From UBA12087 sp964370815 (lineage in GTDB: Bacteria; Chloroflexota; Anaerolineae; Anaerolineales; Villigracilaceae), in contig CAYJKQ010000009.1 of NCBI GenBank assembly GCA_964370815.1, positions 28,036-92,035 on the forward strand: 64,000 bases of DNA, in the 5' to 3' direction. The notes under the pieces were generated by a model. That model made no database searches, was not told the origin of the DNA, and saw only the letters and a program-made list of their open reading frames with translations. The position numbers and the translations under genes are program-made. Each line of letters starts with the position of its first letter. Within the stretch, counting starts at the first letter, position 1. Positions 55,857 through 63,946 of the stretch are shown here, one piece after another.

Positions 55857-57779
55857 GTGGCAATTGATAAAAACACAAGTTACGATGCAAAAGACATCCA
55901 GGTCCTGGAAGGCCTGGAGGCAGTCCGGCGCCGCCCGGGCATGTATGTGGGTGGCACGGATATCAAGGCTTTGCATCACCTGGTCTATGAAGTGGTGGAC
56001 AACTCGGTCGATGAAGCCCTGGCCGGGGTATGCACCCATATTGAGATCACCATCCATGCCGACAGCAGCGTAACCGTGACAGACAACGGGCGCGGCATTC
56101 CGGTTGGCATTCACCCCGAGAAGAAGAAATCCGCCCTGGAAGTTGTCATGACCGTGCTGCATGCCGGTGGCAAGTTTGGCGGCGGCGGATACAAGGTGTC
56201 CGGCGGATTGCATGGCGTGGGAGTTTCTGCTGTGAATGCGCTCTCGGAATGGTGTGAGGTGAGTGTACGCAGGGAAGGAAAGGTCCACTTTCAACGCTAT
56301 GAACGCGGCTATCCCCAGGGCGAGGTAAAGGTCATCGGCAAGGTTAAACCCGAGGATACAGGCACTTCCATCATCTTCAAATATGACCCGACCATCTTTG
56401 TAACTGAACAAATGGATTACCGCTTTGACACGCTGTCGCAGCGTTTTCGAGAAATGGCTTTTGTGACACGCGGCATCACCATCAACTTTGTGGACGAACG
56501 CAGCGACCGAAAACTGACCTTCTATTTTGAGGGCGGCATCACCTCCTTTGTGCGCCACTTGAACAAGAACCGCGACACCCTGCACCAGGTCATGTATGTT
56601 GAAAGAGAAATTGACGGCATAGGCATTGAGACAGCCATCCAGTTCACGGATGCCTACACCGAATCGGTTTATTCGTTTGCAAATACCATCAATACCATTG
56701 ATGGAGGCACCCACCTGACCGGTCTGCGGTCTGCCTTGACACGCGTCATTAATGACCATGCCCGCAAGAATAACCTCATCAAGGATGCCGACCCCAACTT
56801 TTCGGGGGAGGACACGCGCGAGGGCTTGACCGCCATCGTCAGCATTAAACACCCGGATCCACAGTTTGAGAGCCAGACCAAAGTCAAGCTGATGAACCCG
56901 GAAGTGCAGACCATTGTCCAGCAGGTGATCGGCGAGGCTTTCGCCACCTTCCTGGAGGAAAATCCGCAGGCTGCCCGCGCCATCGCCAACAAGTGCCTGA
57001 CCTCGGCGCGCGCCCGGGATGCAGCCCGCAAGGCACGTGACCTGGTCATCCGCAAATCTGCACTGGAGAGCATGACCCTGCCCGGAAAGCTGGCGGACTG
57101 CTCGGAGCGTGACCCGGCCCGAACGGAGCTTTACATCGTGGAGGGAGACTCGGCTGGTGGTTCTGCCAAACAGGGCAGGGACCGCCATTTTCAAGCCATC
57201 CTGCCCTTGCGCGGCAAGATCCTGAATACCGAGCGCGCCCGCCTGGATAAGATCCTGGGAAATAACGAAGTCAAGGCGCTCATTTCAGCGCTTGGCACCG
57301 GCATTGGTGATAATTTTGACACGTCCGGTTTACGTTACGGGCGGATCGTGATCATGACCGATGCAGATGTGGACGGCAGTCATATCCGCACCCTGCTGCT
57401 GACCTTCTTCTTCCGCTACATGCAGGCTCTGATCGATGAAGGTCACCTGTATATTGCCCAGCCGCCGCTCTATCGCATTGGACACAAGAACCAGGTCACT
57501 TATGCCTACACCGAGGCTGAGAAGGATAAGATCATCAAGGACATGGGCATCGATCCTGAAAAGATCAGCATGTCACGTTACAAGGGCTTGGGAGAGATGA
57601 ACCCGGTCCAGTTGTGGGATACCACCATGAATCCAGCCAACCGTACCCTACTGCTGGTGACTGTGGAAGATGCAGCCGAGGCGGACCGCACTTTTGACAT
57701 GCTGATGGGGGACGCGGTCGATCCACGGCGCAGGTTCATCATTTCGCATGCTGCCGGGGTGCGCAATTTGGATGTGTAG
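55857..57779 (+). CDS. gyrB: DNA gyrase subunit B
   Basis: A 640-residue GyrB. The ATPase domain has 'YEVVDNSVDEALAG' (catalytic Glu region), 'VTDNGRGIPVG' and 'HAGGKFGGGGYKVSGGLHGVG'. The transducer follows, then the TOPRIM domain with 'EGDSAGGSAKQGRDRHFQAILPLRGKILN' region and 'MTDADVDGSHIRTLLLTFFFRYM'. The C-terminus ends '…RRRFIISHAAGVRNLDV', the short form without the enterobacterial insertion. GTG 55857 is chosen because GGAGG lies seven bases upstream; the in-frame codon at 55809 has none. No gyrA is nearby. Confidence 0.95.
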   Translation: MAIDKNTSYDAKDIQVLEGLEAVRRRPGMYVGGTDIKALHHLVYEVVDNSVDEALAGVCTHIEITIHADSSVTVTDNGRGIPVGIHPEKKKSALEVVMTVLHAGGKFGGGGYKVSGGLHGVGVSAVNALSEWCEVSVRREGKVHFQRYERGYPQGEVKVIGKVKPEDTGTSIIFKYDPTIFVTEQMDYRFDTLSQRFREMAFVTRGITINFVDERSDRKLTFYFEGGITSFVRHLNKNRDTLHQVMYVEREIDGIGIETAIQFTDAYTESVYSFANTINTIDGGTHLTGLRSALTRVINDHARKNNLIKDADPNFSGEDTREGLTAIVSIKHPDPQFESQTKVKLMNPEVQTIVQQVIGEAFATFLEENPQAARAIANKCLTSARARDAARKARDLVIRKSALESMTLPGKLADCSERDPARTELYIVEGDSAGGSAKQGRDRHFQAILPLRGKILNTERARLDKILGNNEVKALISALGTGIGDNFDTSGLRYGRIVIMTDADVDGSHIRTLLLTFFFRYMQALIDEGHLYIAQPPLYRIGHKNQVTYAYTEAEKDKIIKDMGIDPEKISMSRYKGLGEMNPVQLWDTTMNPANRTLLLVTVEDAAEADRTFDMLMGDAVDPRRRFIISHAAGVRNLDV

Positions 57780-57803
57780 GTTTTTTTGAAGTGTTTAATT
57801 TTT

Positions 57804-57840
57804 AAGAGCAGTCAGGGTTTTATGAACCTGGCTGCTCTTT
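57804..57840 (+). terminator. Terminator hairpin after gyrB
   Basis: AAGAGCAG-TCAGGGTT pairs with AACCTGGCTGCTCTT across a 5-nt loop, 24 bases past the gyrB stop, followed by a short T-rich stretch. Confidence 0.7.
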
Positions 57841-57864
57841 GATTTGATGATGAAACCCCCGGAT

Positions 57865-57927
57865 GTTGGGTTTCGCTTTGGTATTAGTAAAAAATGGTGA
57901 TTGTTCGGACCGCTCTACCCAACCTAC
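57865..57927 (-). repeat. Family A repeat unit, reverse orientation, 63 bp
   Basis: From GTTGGGTTTCGC to CGCTCTACCCAACCTAC. It closely matches the ends of 23169-23230 and lies just upstream of the VapBC-like promoter. Confidence 0.75.
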
Positions 57928-57938
57928 TTACTATTACC

Positions 57939-57967
57939 TTGACTCAACACTAAGCATAGTGTACACT
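57939..57967 (+). promoter_or_regulatory. Promoter and operator of the VapBC-like operon
   Basis: TTGACT (57939-57944) and TACACT (57962-57967) are 17 bases apart. The -10 box lies inside the palindrome AGTGTACACT, and CATAGTGTA occurs twice (about 57955-57963 and 57971-57979), so the antitoxin probably binds here. Confidence 0.7.
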
Positions 57968-58003
57968 GGTCATAGTGTATATACCTAAATCGGGAGAAAT
58001 GAA

Positions 58004-58225
58004 ATGCTCAAGAATATTACTTTAAGTGCTGAGAAAGCATTGATCGAAAAGGCCCGCCGGCGCGCTGAAGCACGTAAAACGACCCTCAATTCTGAATTTC
58101 GTCGCTGGCTATCGCAATACGTGGATCTTCCCCAAACCACTGGTGATCTCAGCGATCTGATGGCTCGACTTGATTACGCCAAACCTGAGAAAACATTTAC
58201 GCGGGATGAAATGAATGAGCGCTAA
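58004..58225 (+). CDS. VapB-like ribbon-helix-helix antitoxin
   Basis: A 73-residue protein. Residues 1-36 ('LKNITLSAEKALIEKARRRAEARKTTLNSEFRRWLSQY' region) are a ribbon-helix-helix domain; the rest is an acidic, flexible tail that would wrap the toxin. GGGAG lies seven bases before the ATG. It overlaps the PIN gene by 11 bases. The palindromic promoter fits autoregulation. Confidence 0.85.
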   Translation: MLKNITLSAEKALIEKARRRAEARKTTLNSEFRRWLSQYVDLPQTTGDLSDLMARLDYAKPEKTFTRDEMNER

Positions 58226-58637
58226 ATACTTCCTGGATACCAATATCATCATCTACAGCTTTGATGACAGGATGCCAGAAAAGAAAACCCGCTCGCTTTC
58301 GTTGATCGCTGAGGCATTGCAAAACGGGGATGGGATCATCAGCTGGCAGGTGATCCAGGAATTTCTGAACGTGGCAACCCGAAAATTCAAGGTGCCATTG
58401 AAACCGGAAGATGCCAGGCTCTATCTGCAAAAGGTCTTGCACCCCTTATGCCAGGTTTTTCCAGACCTGGATATCTACCAGGACGCCTTGAACCTGCAAG
58501 AAAAGATGAATTATTCATTTTATGATGCCCTGATCCTGGCTGGAGCGCTGCGAGAGGGATGTACCATACTCTACTCCGAGGATCTGCAGGATGGGCAGCA
58601 AGTGGATGGGTTAAGAATTGTGAACCCGTTTAATTAG
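58215..58637 (+). CDS. VapC-like PIN-domain toxin
   Basis: A 140-residue PIN-domain ribonuclease. The acidic catalytic residues are Asp8 in 'KYFLDTNIIIYSFDD', Glu in 'WQVIQEFLNVA', Asp in 'NYSFYDALILAGALREGCTILYSEDLQDG' region (two positions). Members of the VapC family cut tRNA or rRNA. It lies directly downstream of the antitoxin gene, overlapping by 11 bases. It is intact. Confidence 0.9.
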   Translation: MSAKYFLDTNIIIYSFDDRMPEKKTRSLSLIAEALQNGDGIISWQVIQEFLNVATRKFKVPLKPEDARLYLQKVLHPLCQVFPDLDIYQDALNLQEKMNYSFYDALILAGALREGCTILYSEDLQDGQQVDGLRIVNPFN

Positions 58638-58771
58638 AGCGAATTCTTCCAAATATTATATGATGGAAAAGTAGGACTGAGATATTGGCTCCAAAGAGCT
58701 TTGATCAGAAAAAAATGGTGTGAAATTTATTATCCAACGAGGAATGGGTATGGCAATATTGAGTAATAATG

Positions 58772-58786
58772 GTATAATTATTATAC
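58772..58786 (+). promoter_or_regulatory. Operator-promoter of brnTA
   Basis: GTATAA-TTA-TTATAC (58772-58786) is a perfect 6-bp dyad and overlaps TGGTATAAT, an extended -10 box. The predicted start lies within two or three bases of ATG 58788, and no ribosome-binding site exists, so the message is probably leaderless. Confidence 0.6.
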
Positions 58787-58787
58787 T

Positions 58788-59051
58788 ATGACCTTTGAAT
58801 TTGATTCGTCCAAAAGTCAAAGGAATCGAGAGAAGCATGGCATTGATTTCGATGAGGCGCAAGCTCTGTGGAATGACGAAGCTCGCCTCGAAATACCTGC
58901 CAAAACGCTGGATGAACCGCGTTTTCTCGTAGTTGGAAAGATCAACAACAAATATTGGTCAGCTGTAATTACCTATCGAGTTGAGAATATTCGCATCATC
59001 TCGGTCAGGCGATCACGTGATGAGGAGATAGAGATCTATGAAAGCTTCTGA
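58788..59051 (+). CDS. brnT: BrnT-family toxin
   Basis: An 87-residue BrnT ribonuclease toxin: 'FEFDSSKSQRNREKHGIDFDEAQALWND' region, 'RFLVVGKINNKYWSAVITYRVENIRIISVRRSRDEE' region. The RelE-like fold and the 'KHGIDFDEA' and 'ISVRRS' motifs are family marks. It precedes BrnA and overlaps it by 14 bases. It lacks a Shine-Dalgarno site. The upstream region is A/T rich. Confidence 0.92.
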   Translation: MTFEFDSSKSQRNREKHGIDFDEAQALWNDEARLEIPAKTLDEPRFLVVGKINNKYWSAVITYRVENIRIISVRRSRDEEIEIYESF

Positions 59052-59259
59052 ATTCGATAAAAAATTTGATAATAACGAAAATATCGTTGCCGAACTTGAT
59101 CTTGGGCGCGCTCGTCGACCCGGAGAAGAAATAAAGCGGATCAATTTGGATTTTCCTGCCTGGATGTTGGCTTCTCTGGACCGGGAAGCACGCCGCCTGG
59201 GCGTAACCCGCCAGTCTGTCATAAAGATGTGGCTGGCAGAACGTTTGGATCAGGGATAA
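59038..59259 (+). CDS. brnA: BrnA-family antitoxin
   Basis: A 73-residue antitoxin with a flexible N-terminus and a C-terminal ribbon-helix-helix ('KRINLDFPAWMLASLDREARRLGVTRQSVIKMWLAERL' region). It should bind BrnT and repress the shared promoter. GGAG lies ten bases before the ATG. Its stop is followed by a nearly 190-base gene-free stretch that holds a palindrome. Confidence 0.88.
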   Translation: MKASEFDKKFDNNENIVAELDLGRARRPGEEIKRINLDFPAWMLASLDREARRLGVTRQSVIKMWLAERLDQG

Positions 59260-59367
59260 TAAATAGAAGTGGCAAAGCGGGGAGATATTTTTTTTCTAAG
59301 AACGAACTTATGGGTATTTTTGATCTGCTTTACTGGAGCGGGGATCACTCAAGGTTAAATGAATTTA

Positions 59368-59439
59368 ACCACAAAGACACGAAGGCACCAGGCAGAAAAA
59401 AACTTAGATTCTTTCTTCGTGTCTCTGTGTCTTCGTGGT
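59368..59439. repeat. Palindromic ACCACAAAGACACGAAG-type repeat
   Basis: ACCACAAAGACACGAAG at the left is inverted at the right as CTTCGTGTCTCTGTGTCTTCGTGGT. It lies 10 bases past the DnaC-like gene stop and could act as its terminator. Similar elements are widespread in bacterial genomes. Confidence 0.65.
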
Positions 59440-59448
59440 AAAAATTTT

Positions 59449-60846
59449 CTACGATAGCTTCTTTGTTCTTTTGACCCGTTTTTTGAAGCCGTGGTAGCTT
59501 GGAACATAGATGCCGTGGATGGTGCACATGCGTTGATCGAGCATGCGGGACAGGATGCGGGCATCCATTTTGTCCAGCTCATCCGCCGTGGTGATGATGG
59601 TGGGCAGAGCGGCTATGTAGCGATAATTGAACAACTGGTGCAGCTTGTCACGCACCCAGGGGGTCATGGATTGGGTACCGAGATCATCCAGAACGAGCAG
59701 CGGAGCGGTGCGGATCTCTTCAAAGCGCCGGTCGTAGGAGACCTTGCTGTCATGGCTGAAGGTGGCGCGCAGGTGATCGAGCAGGTCCAGCCAGACGATG
59801 AAGAGCGGCGGGTCACCCAACCCGGCCCGGTAATTGGCGATGGCCGCTGCCAGGTGGGTCTTGCCACAACCGTAGGGGCCGAGTAACACCAGCCAGCCGC
59901 GCGGTTTTTCTGCATAGGCATGGGCAGCCTGGATGGCTTTTTCGAGCGATTTCAATTCGCTTGCTTCCAGGTTTTCATCTCCCCTGTCGGAGATGTTCCC
60001 GAAGGTCTGGTTGATGTGCAAGCCGAGCGAGGAAAGCTCCGGGTTGCCGGTATCATCCATCGGACGGCGGTAATCGGGTGCCTGGATGCGGATGATGCTG
60101 ACCAGCTCGGGGTCCTGCAGGCGTGAGCGGATGCGCGCTTCGATCTGGTCCAGCGACAGGTTGGTGGTGATGACAACAGGCAGGTGGTTGATGTATCGGT
60201 AGTTGATGATCTGGAAGAGTTTTTCGCGCGCCCATTCGGTGGCATTCTGGGTGCCAAAATCATCCAGCACCAGCAGGGCTGAGCTGCGGATCTCGTCAAA
60301 GCGCTGTTCGAAGGTGGTATCTTCGGCATCGTAAGCAAAACGGAGGGTATCCAACAGGTCGGGAACGGTCAGGAAGAGGGTCGGAACACCCACGCCAACC
60401 GCAAAATTGGCGATGGCTGCAGCCAGGTGGGTCTTGCCACAGCCGAAATTGCCCATGATCAGCAACCAGCCTTCCAGGTTGCCGGCATACTGGCGGGAAC
60501 GATTGAAAGCCAGCTCAAGCGAATTGGTGTGCACTTCACCCAACCCGATGCGCCCGTGCGGTTTGAAAGTTTCAAAGGTCAGGTCACTCAGGTCATCGAG
60601 GTGGCTGAGCGAAAAAAGGCGCTGGCGTACCTGCTGCGAGACGATCGCCTGGCGGCAGGTGCAGATCTCGAGTTTGCCAAAGTTGGGGTGTTCGAGAGGC
60701 AGATCACGGCGCAGGTATCCGGCACCAGCGCATTGTGGGCAATCCGGATCTCCCAGGCTGTTAGTGTTCGATGAACTCGGAGTACTTGCCTTCGATGTAC
60801 TTTCGGCGATCTTTTTCAGGGTCTCGTCCAGTTTGTTCTTTGGCAT
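59449..60846 (-). CDS. DnaC-like helicase loader with two tandem ATPase domains
   Basis: A 465-residue protein. The N-terminus has a zinc-binding set (Cys36, Cys39, Cys62, Cys64) as in Bacillus DnaI-type loaders. Two AAA+ domains follow: Walker A GNFGCGKTH at 132-140 with Walker B LLVLDDFGT near 191, and GPYGCGKTH at 323-331 with LLVLDDLGT near 383. Each also has an arginine-containing 'YDRRFEEIR/FEQRFDEIR' segment. The usual loader has one domain, so this is an internal duplication. It should load DnaB, which is encoded nearby. The start at 60846 is backed by GGAAGGAGG and overlaps the DnaD-like gene by 86 bases. Confidence 0.85.
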   Translation of the reverse strand: MPKNKLDETLKKIAESTSKASTPSSSNTNSLGDPDCPQCAGAGYLRRDLPLEHPNFGKLEICTCRQAIVSQQVRQRLFSLSHLDDLSDLTFETFKPHGRIGLGEVHTNSLELAFNRSRQYAGNLEGWLLIMGNFGCGKTHLAAAIANFAVGVGVPTLFLTVPDLLDTLRFAYDAEDTTFEQRFDEIRSSALLVLDDFGTQNATEWAREKLFQIINYRYINHLPVVITTNLSLDQIEARIRSRLQDPELVSIIRIQAPDYRRPMDDTGNPELSSLGLHINQTFGNISDRGDENLEASELKSLEKAIQAAHAYAEKPRGWLVLLGPYGCGKTHLAAAIANYRAGLGDPPLFIVWLDLLDHLRATFSHDSKVSYDRRFEEIRTAPLLVLDDLGTQSMTPWVRDKLHQLFNYRYIAALPTIITTADELDKMDARILSRMLDQRMCTIHGIYVPSYHGFKKRVKRTKKLS

Positions 60847-61429
60847 GCTCTTCCTCCTTCCTGTTGCGCAGGATGGCTTCCACATATTTCCAGCTGCGTA
60901 TATTGCGTTTTACGGCTATGTCGAAGGCTTCTTCGATCTGTTCTTCGGAGTAGGTCTTTTCAGCATCTTTAAGAGTGTCTGCCAGCAGGGGGGTGAGGGG
61001 TCCGATGCTGGACTCGTAGAGTTGGAAGATGTTGGGGCGCGGGCGTGGCGGACTGGAGGCGGGTCGGGCGGCGGCACGCCAGTCCCCATTTTCCAGGGCT
61101 TCGGCGGCGGCGCGGCCGCGTGGAGAATTCATAAAGAAGAATACGCCTGCTTCGTTCTCCACCTTCAACAGGCTGCCTCTTTGAACGGCTTTTTCGAGCC
61201 CGGCATCCAGGTCGGCACTGTCCAGACCCGCCATGAAAGCCGGGTCTGCCAGGATCTCGCTGCGGCACAGGGAACGCGAACGGCTTTCCATGTGGGCGAT
61301 GCGCCAGAGTACATACAGGGTGACCTTTAATTCAGGCGCGTCCTGTATATCGTTCAGGATGTCCCGGAAGAACGAATCCGGGATCTGGGTGAAGGTTTCT
61401 TTATCCGAAAAGCCTTTGAACTCTTTCAT
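60761..61429 (-). CDS. DnaD-domain primosome protein
   Basis: A 222-residue protein. The N-terminal ~115 residues form a winged-helix-like domain ('FFRDILNDIQDAPELKVTLYVLWRIAHMESRS' region). After an Ala/Pro-rich linker, residues 128-195 form a DnaD-type C-terminal domain ('NIFQLYESSIGPLTPLLADTLKDAEKTYSEEQIEEAFDIAVKRNIRSWKYVEAILR' region, with the YxxxIG and WxYVxxIL marks). DnaD helps start replication. It precedes the DnaC-like gene and overlaps it by 86 bases, unusually long. Confidence 0.88.
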   Translation of the reverse strand: MKEFKGFSDKETFTQIPDSFFRDILNDIQDAPELKVTLYVLWRIAHMESRSRSLCRSEILADPAFMAGLDSADLDAGLEKAVQRGSLLKVENEAGVFFFMNSPRGRAAAEALENGDWRAAARPASSPPRPRPNIFQLYESSIGPLTPLLADTLKDAEKTYSEEQIEEAFDIAVKRNIRSWKYVEAILRNRKEEEHAKEQTGRDPEKDRRKYIEGKYSEFIEH

Positions 61430-61459
61430 GTATTTTTCCAGAGTGTGTATTCCTGTTGC

Positions 61460-61565
61460 GCCGTCTCCCCTTACCCCAGCGGGTCGGGGACTTCGCCGAA
61501 GGTCCCGCGTGCTTTTAGCGGGAAAGTCCCGCCTGCTCTTAGCGGGAAAGTTTGGATGTACTAAG
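61460..61565. repeat. Family C repeat cluster upstream of dnaD
   Basis: Contains GGTCCCGCGTGCTTTTAGCG, then CGGGAAAGTCCCGCCTGCTC and TTAGCGGGAAAGTTTGG, two adjacent GCGGGA hairpin units related to 51716-51784 and 52512-52580. The segment GTCTCCCCTTACCCC is shared with 52600-52620 and 63890-63910. Confidence 0.7.
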
Positions 61566-61631
61566 ATCCTGAATTACGGGAACCTTCCAGACATTCTACT
61601 TTTTTTTCAGGGCTGAACAAGGCGCATAATG

Positions 61632-62999
61632 TCATCCCTTGTTAAGATCGATGAATTGGGTGGCGGCATCCACAAACTTTGCCAAACGGCTCAAAAAGAT
61701 CAGTTCGACATTGCCGGTGGGACCGTTGCGATGCTTTGAGATCATGATCTCGGCGACATTTTGCCTGTCCGTGTCCTTCTCATACTGGTCCGGGCGGTAG
61801 ATGAACATGACGATGTCGGCGTCCTGCTCAAGAGAACCGCTTTCCCTCAGGTCGGAGAGGACCGGGCGCTTATCGGTGCGTTGTTCAACGGCACGTGAGA
61901 GCTGGGCTGCCGCCAAAACGGGTACGTTCAGTTCACGCGCCAGCACTTTCAGGTTGCGCGAGATGTAGGAGACCTCCTGCACGCGGTTGTCGTTGCGGGT
62001 ATCACTGCTCATCAACTGCAGGTAATCCACCAGGATCAGATCGAGACCAAATTCCAAATGCAAGCGGCGGCACTTGGTGCGCAATTGTAAGGGAGTCAGG
62101 GCGGGGGTGTCGTCCAGGAAGATCCTGGTATCCGAGAAGACTTCAACAGCCTGGGTGAACAAAGGCCATTCGGATTCGGTAAGTTTTCCGGAGCGCAGGC
62201 GTTGTGAATCAATGCCTGTTTGTTGCGAGATCAGGCGTTGAACGACCTGCTCGTTGGACATTTCCATGGAGAAGATGGCGACCCTTTTTTTGTGGGTCAG
62301 GGCGGCATTGCGGGCGACAGACAGCAGGAAACCGGTCTTACCCTGACCCGGGCGCCCGGCGATGATCAGCAGGTCGGAAGGCTGCAAACCCGTCAGTATC
62401 TGGTCGAGATCTTTAAAACCGGTGGGGACACCGTGGATGTCATCCGGTCTGCGAGCCAGGTCGCCGATACGGTCGTAATAATCGGACAGCACCTTGGAGA
62501 TGGGCTGCACATCATGTTTCAGGCGGCGCTCGCTGACATTGAAGACCGCCTTCTCAGCCTGCTGCATGACATGGTCCACCAGCTCGTGTTCATCGTAAGC
62601 CAGGGTGGCGATCTGGTTGGCGGCGGTTAACATGCGGCGGCGTATGGCGGTGGCTTCGACCATGCGCCCATAGGATTCAGCATGCATGGAAGTGGGCACC
62701 TGGTTGAGCAGGGCTGTCAGGAAGGCTGGACCGCCGATCTCCGCCAGCTGCCCCATGCGCTCGAGGTCACTGGTGACGGTCAGGAAATCCAACGGGATGC
62801 GCTGCTCGTGCAGACGGGTGAAGGCTTCCCAGATCCAGCGGTGGCGGTGAATGTAGAAATCATCAGCCTGCAGGAACTGCGCCAGGTCATAATACACTTC
62901 CGGGTCGATCATGACCGCGCCGATCACGGCCTCTTCTGCCTCACGGCTGTGGGGAATGGTGGTGGAAAACGTGCTTTCTTCGGAAGGATTATCCATCAT
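61632..62999 (-). CDS. dnaB: Replicative DNA helicase DnaB
   Basis: A 455-residue DnaB. The N-terminal helical domain ('PHSREAEEAVIGAVMIDPEVYYDLAQFL' region) binds primase; the RecA-type motor holds Walker A GRPGQGKT (about residues 215-222), Walker B 'DLILVDYLQLM' and 'AQLSRAVEQRTDKRPVLSDLRESGSLEQDADIVMFIYR' region. No intein interrupts it. It unwinds DNA ahead of the fork. ATG 62999 has a weak GGTGG; ATG 62996 is possible. Together with the DnaD-like and DnaC-like genes it forms a primosome cluster. Confidence 0.96.
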   Translation of the reverse strand: MMDNPSEESTFSTTIPHSREAEEAVIGAVMIDPEVYYDLAQFLQADDFYIHRHRWIWEAFTRLHEQRIPLDFLTVTSDLERMGQLAEIGGPAFLTALLNQVPTSMHAESYGRMVEATAIRRRMLTAANQIATLAYDEHELVDHVMQQAEKAVFNVSERRLKHDVQPISKVLSDYYDRIGDLARRPDDIHGVPTGFKDLDQILTGLQPSDLLIIAGRPGQGKTGFLLSVARNAALTHKKRVAIFSMEMSNEQVVQRLISQQTGIDSQRLRSGKLTESEWPLFTQAVEVFSDTRIFLDDTPALTPLQLRTKCRRLHLEFGLDLILVDYLQLMSSDTRNDNRVQEVSYISRNLKVLARELNVPVLAAAQLSRAVEQRTDKRPVLSDLRESGSLEQDADIVMFIYRPDQYEKDTDRQNVAEIMISKHRNGPTGNVELIFLSRLAKFVDAATQFIDLNKG

Positions 63000-63031
63000 G
63001 TGGTTGCCACCAGGGTAGGAGAAAATACGGT

Positions 63032-63625
63032 TCAGGAAAGCAGGCCGGGACCAGGGTCTTTATCGTCCGGAGGCGCACCCGGGTCGAGGTTGTCCAGAAA
63101 ATCGTCAAAAATGGAGAGTCGTTCCTGCTCTTCCGGAGTGGGAGGCGCAGGCGGGGTTGTTTCGCCCATCTGTCCAGTTTCTTCCGGAGCGGGCGGGTTG
63201 TCATCCTGCAGGTCCGCCTCAGGGACGATGGCGGCTGATTCCATTACGGAAGCATGCACCATGATGGGAATGTGGGCACGCACAGCCAGGGCGATGGCAT
63301 CCGAGGGGCGCGCATCAATGTTGAGGGTCTGCCCGTCCAGCTCGGCCACAATGTTGCCGTAATAGATATCCTCTTTAAGGGCCTGGATCTCGACCCGCAC
63401 CAGCAGGGCATTGAAGGTGGTGAAAAGGTTCTTGAGCAGGTCATGGGTCAAGGGGCGGATGACTTCCACTTCCTGCAGGGCAACCGTGATGGCTTCGGCT
63501 TCATAGGGACCGACCCAGATGGGCAGGTAACGCTCGGTATTTTTTTCGCGCAGGATGACAATGCGCTGGGGCGACATTAAACTGACACGTACGCTGTCAA
63601 TTATGACTTCGATCAGATCGGGCAT
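63032..63625 (-). CDS. Bifunctional nuclease-family protein (DUF151)
   Basis: A 197-residue protein. The first ~130 residues are a BFN/DUF151 domain: 'VIIDSVRVSLMSPQRIVILREKNTERYLPIWVGPYEAEAI' region, 'GNIVAELDGQTLNIDARPSDAIALAVRAHIPIMVHASVME' region. Plant and bacterial members have nuclease activity on RNA and DNA. The C-terminal ~65 residues are a disordered, Pro/Asp-rich tail. GGAG lies five bases before the ATG. It is the first gene upstream of dnaB, 32 bases away, and probably shares its transcript. Confidence 0.92.
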   Translation of the reverse strand: MPDLIEVIIDSVRVSLMSPQRIVILREKNTERYLPIWVGPYEAEAITVALQEVEVIRPLTHDLLKNLFTTFNALLVRVEIQALKEDIYYGNIVAELDGQTLNIDARPSDAIALAVRAHIPIMVHASVMESAAIVPEADLQDDNPPAPEETGQMGETTPPAPPTPEEQERLSIFDDFLDNLDPGAPPDDKDPGPGLLS

Positions 63626-63709
63626 CGGAACTCCAAAAAGAACCGTTTAATGATGTTGTAATTCTATCATAAGGCGGAATAATGGAATGGAAAAATAACT
63701 GGACTAATT

Positions 63710-63820
63710 GTTGGGTTTCACCCTTTCCTGGGAAAAGCAGCCAGGACCTGCGGCGGGTACTTTGCGCTATGTCGGGGAGGTACTTTTCAGGCTGTGAGAT
63801 AACCGCTCTACCCAGCCTGC
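63710..63820 (-). repeat. Family A long-form repeat, 111 bp
   Basis: From GTTGGGTTTCACCC to CTCTACCCAGCCTGC. Its first part, 63713-63766, is identical to 63947-64000 and about four bases different from 34401-34454. Confidence 0.8.
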
Positions 63821-63839
63821 TTCTTGACCCCCTCCCAGC

Positions 63840-63888
63840 CTCCCCCAAATTCCAAAAACATGGAATTTAGGGGAGGGGTTTTTTTACA
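63840..63888 (+). terminator. Strong hairpin with T-run
   Basis: CCCAAATTCC pairs with GGAATTTAGGG, flanked by CCCCTCC/GGGGAGGGG, and is followed by seven T residues on the plus strand. No plus-strand gene precedes it; it may belong to a repeat. Confidence 0.6.
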
Positions 63889-63946
63889 AGCGTCCCCCCT
63901 TACCCCTGCGGCGGGGACGGTGGATTATTTATAAGCTTTTATTGGT

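Noticed and set aside
55770..57194. A 474-residue open frame antisense to gyrB
   Set aside because: It lies wholly opposite a confidently assigned gyrB with conserved motifs; it has no ribosome-binding site and reads as a codon-bias shadow.
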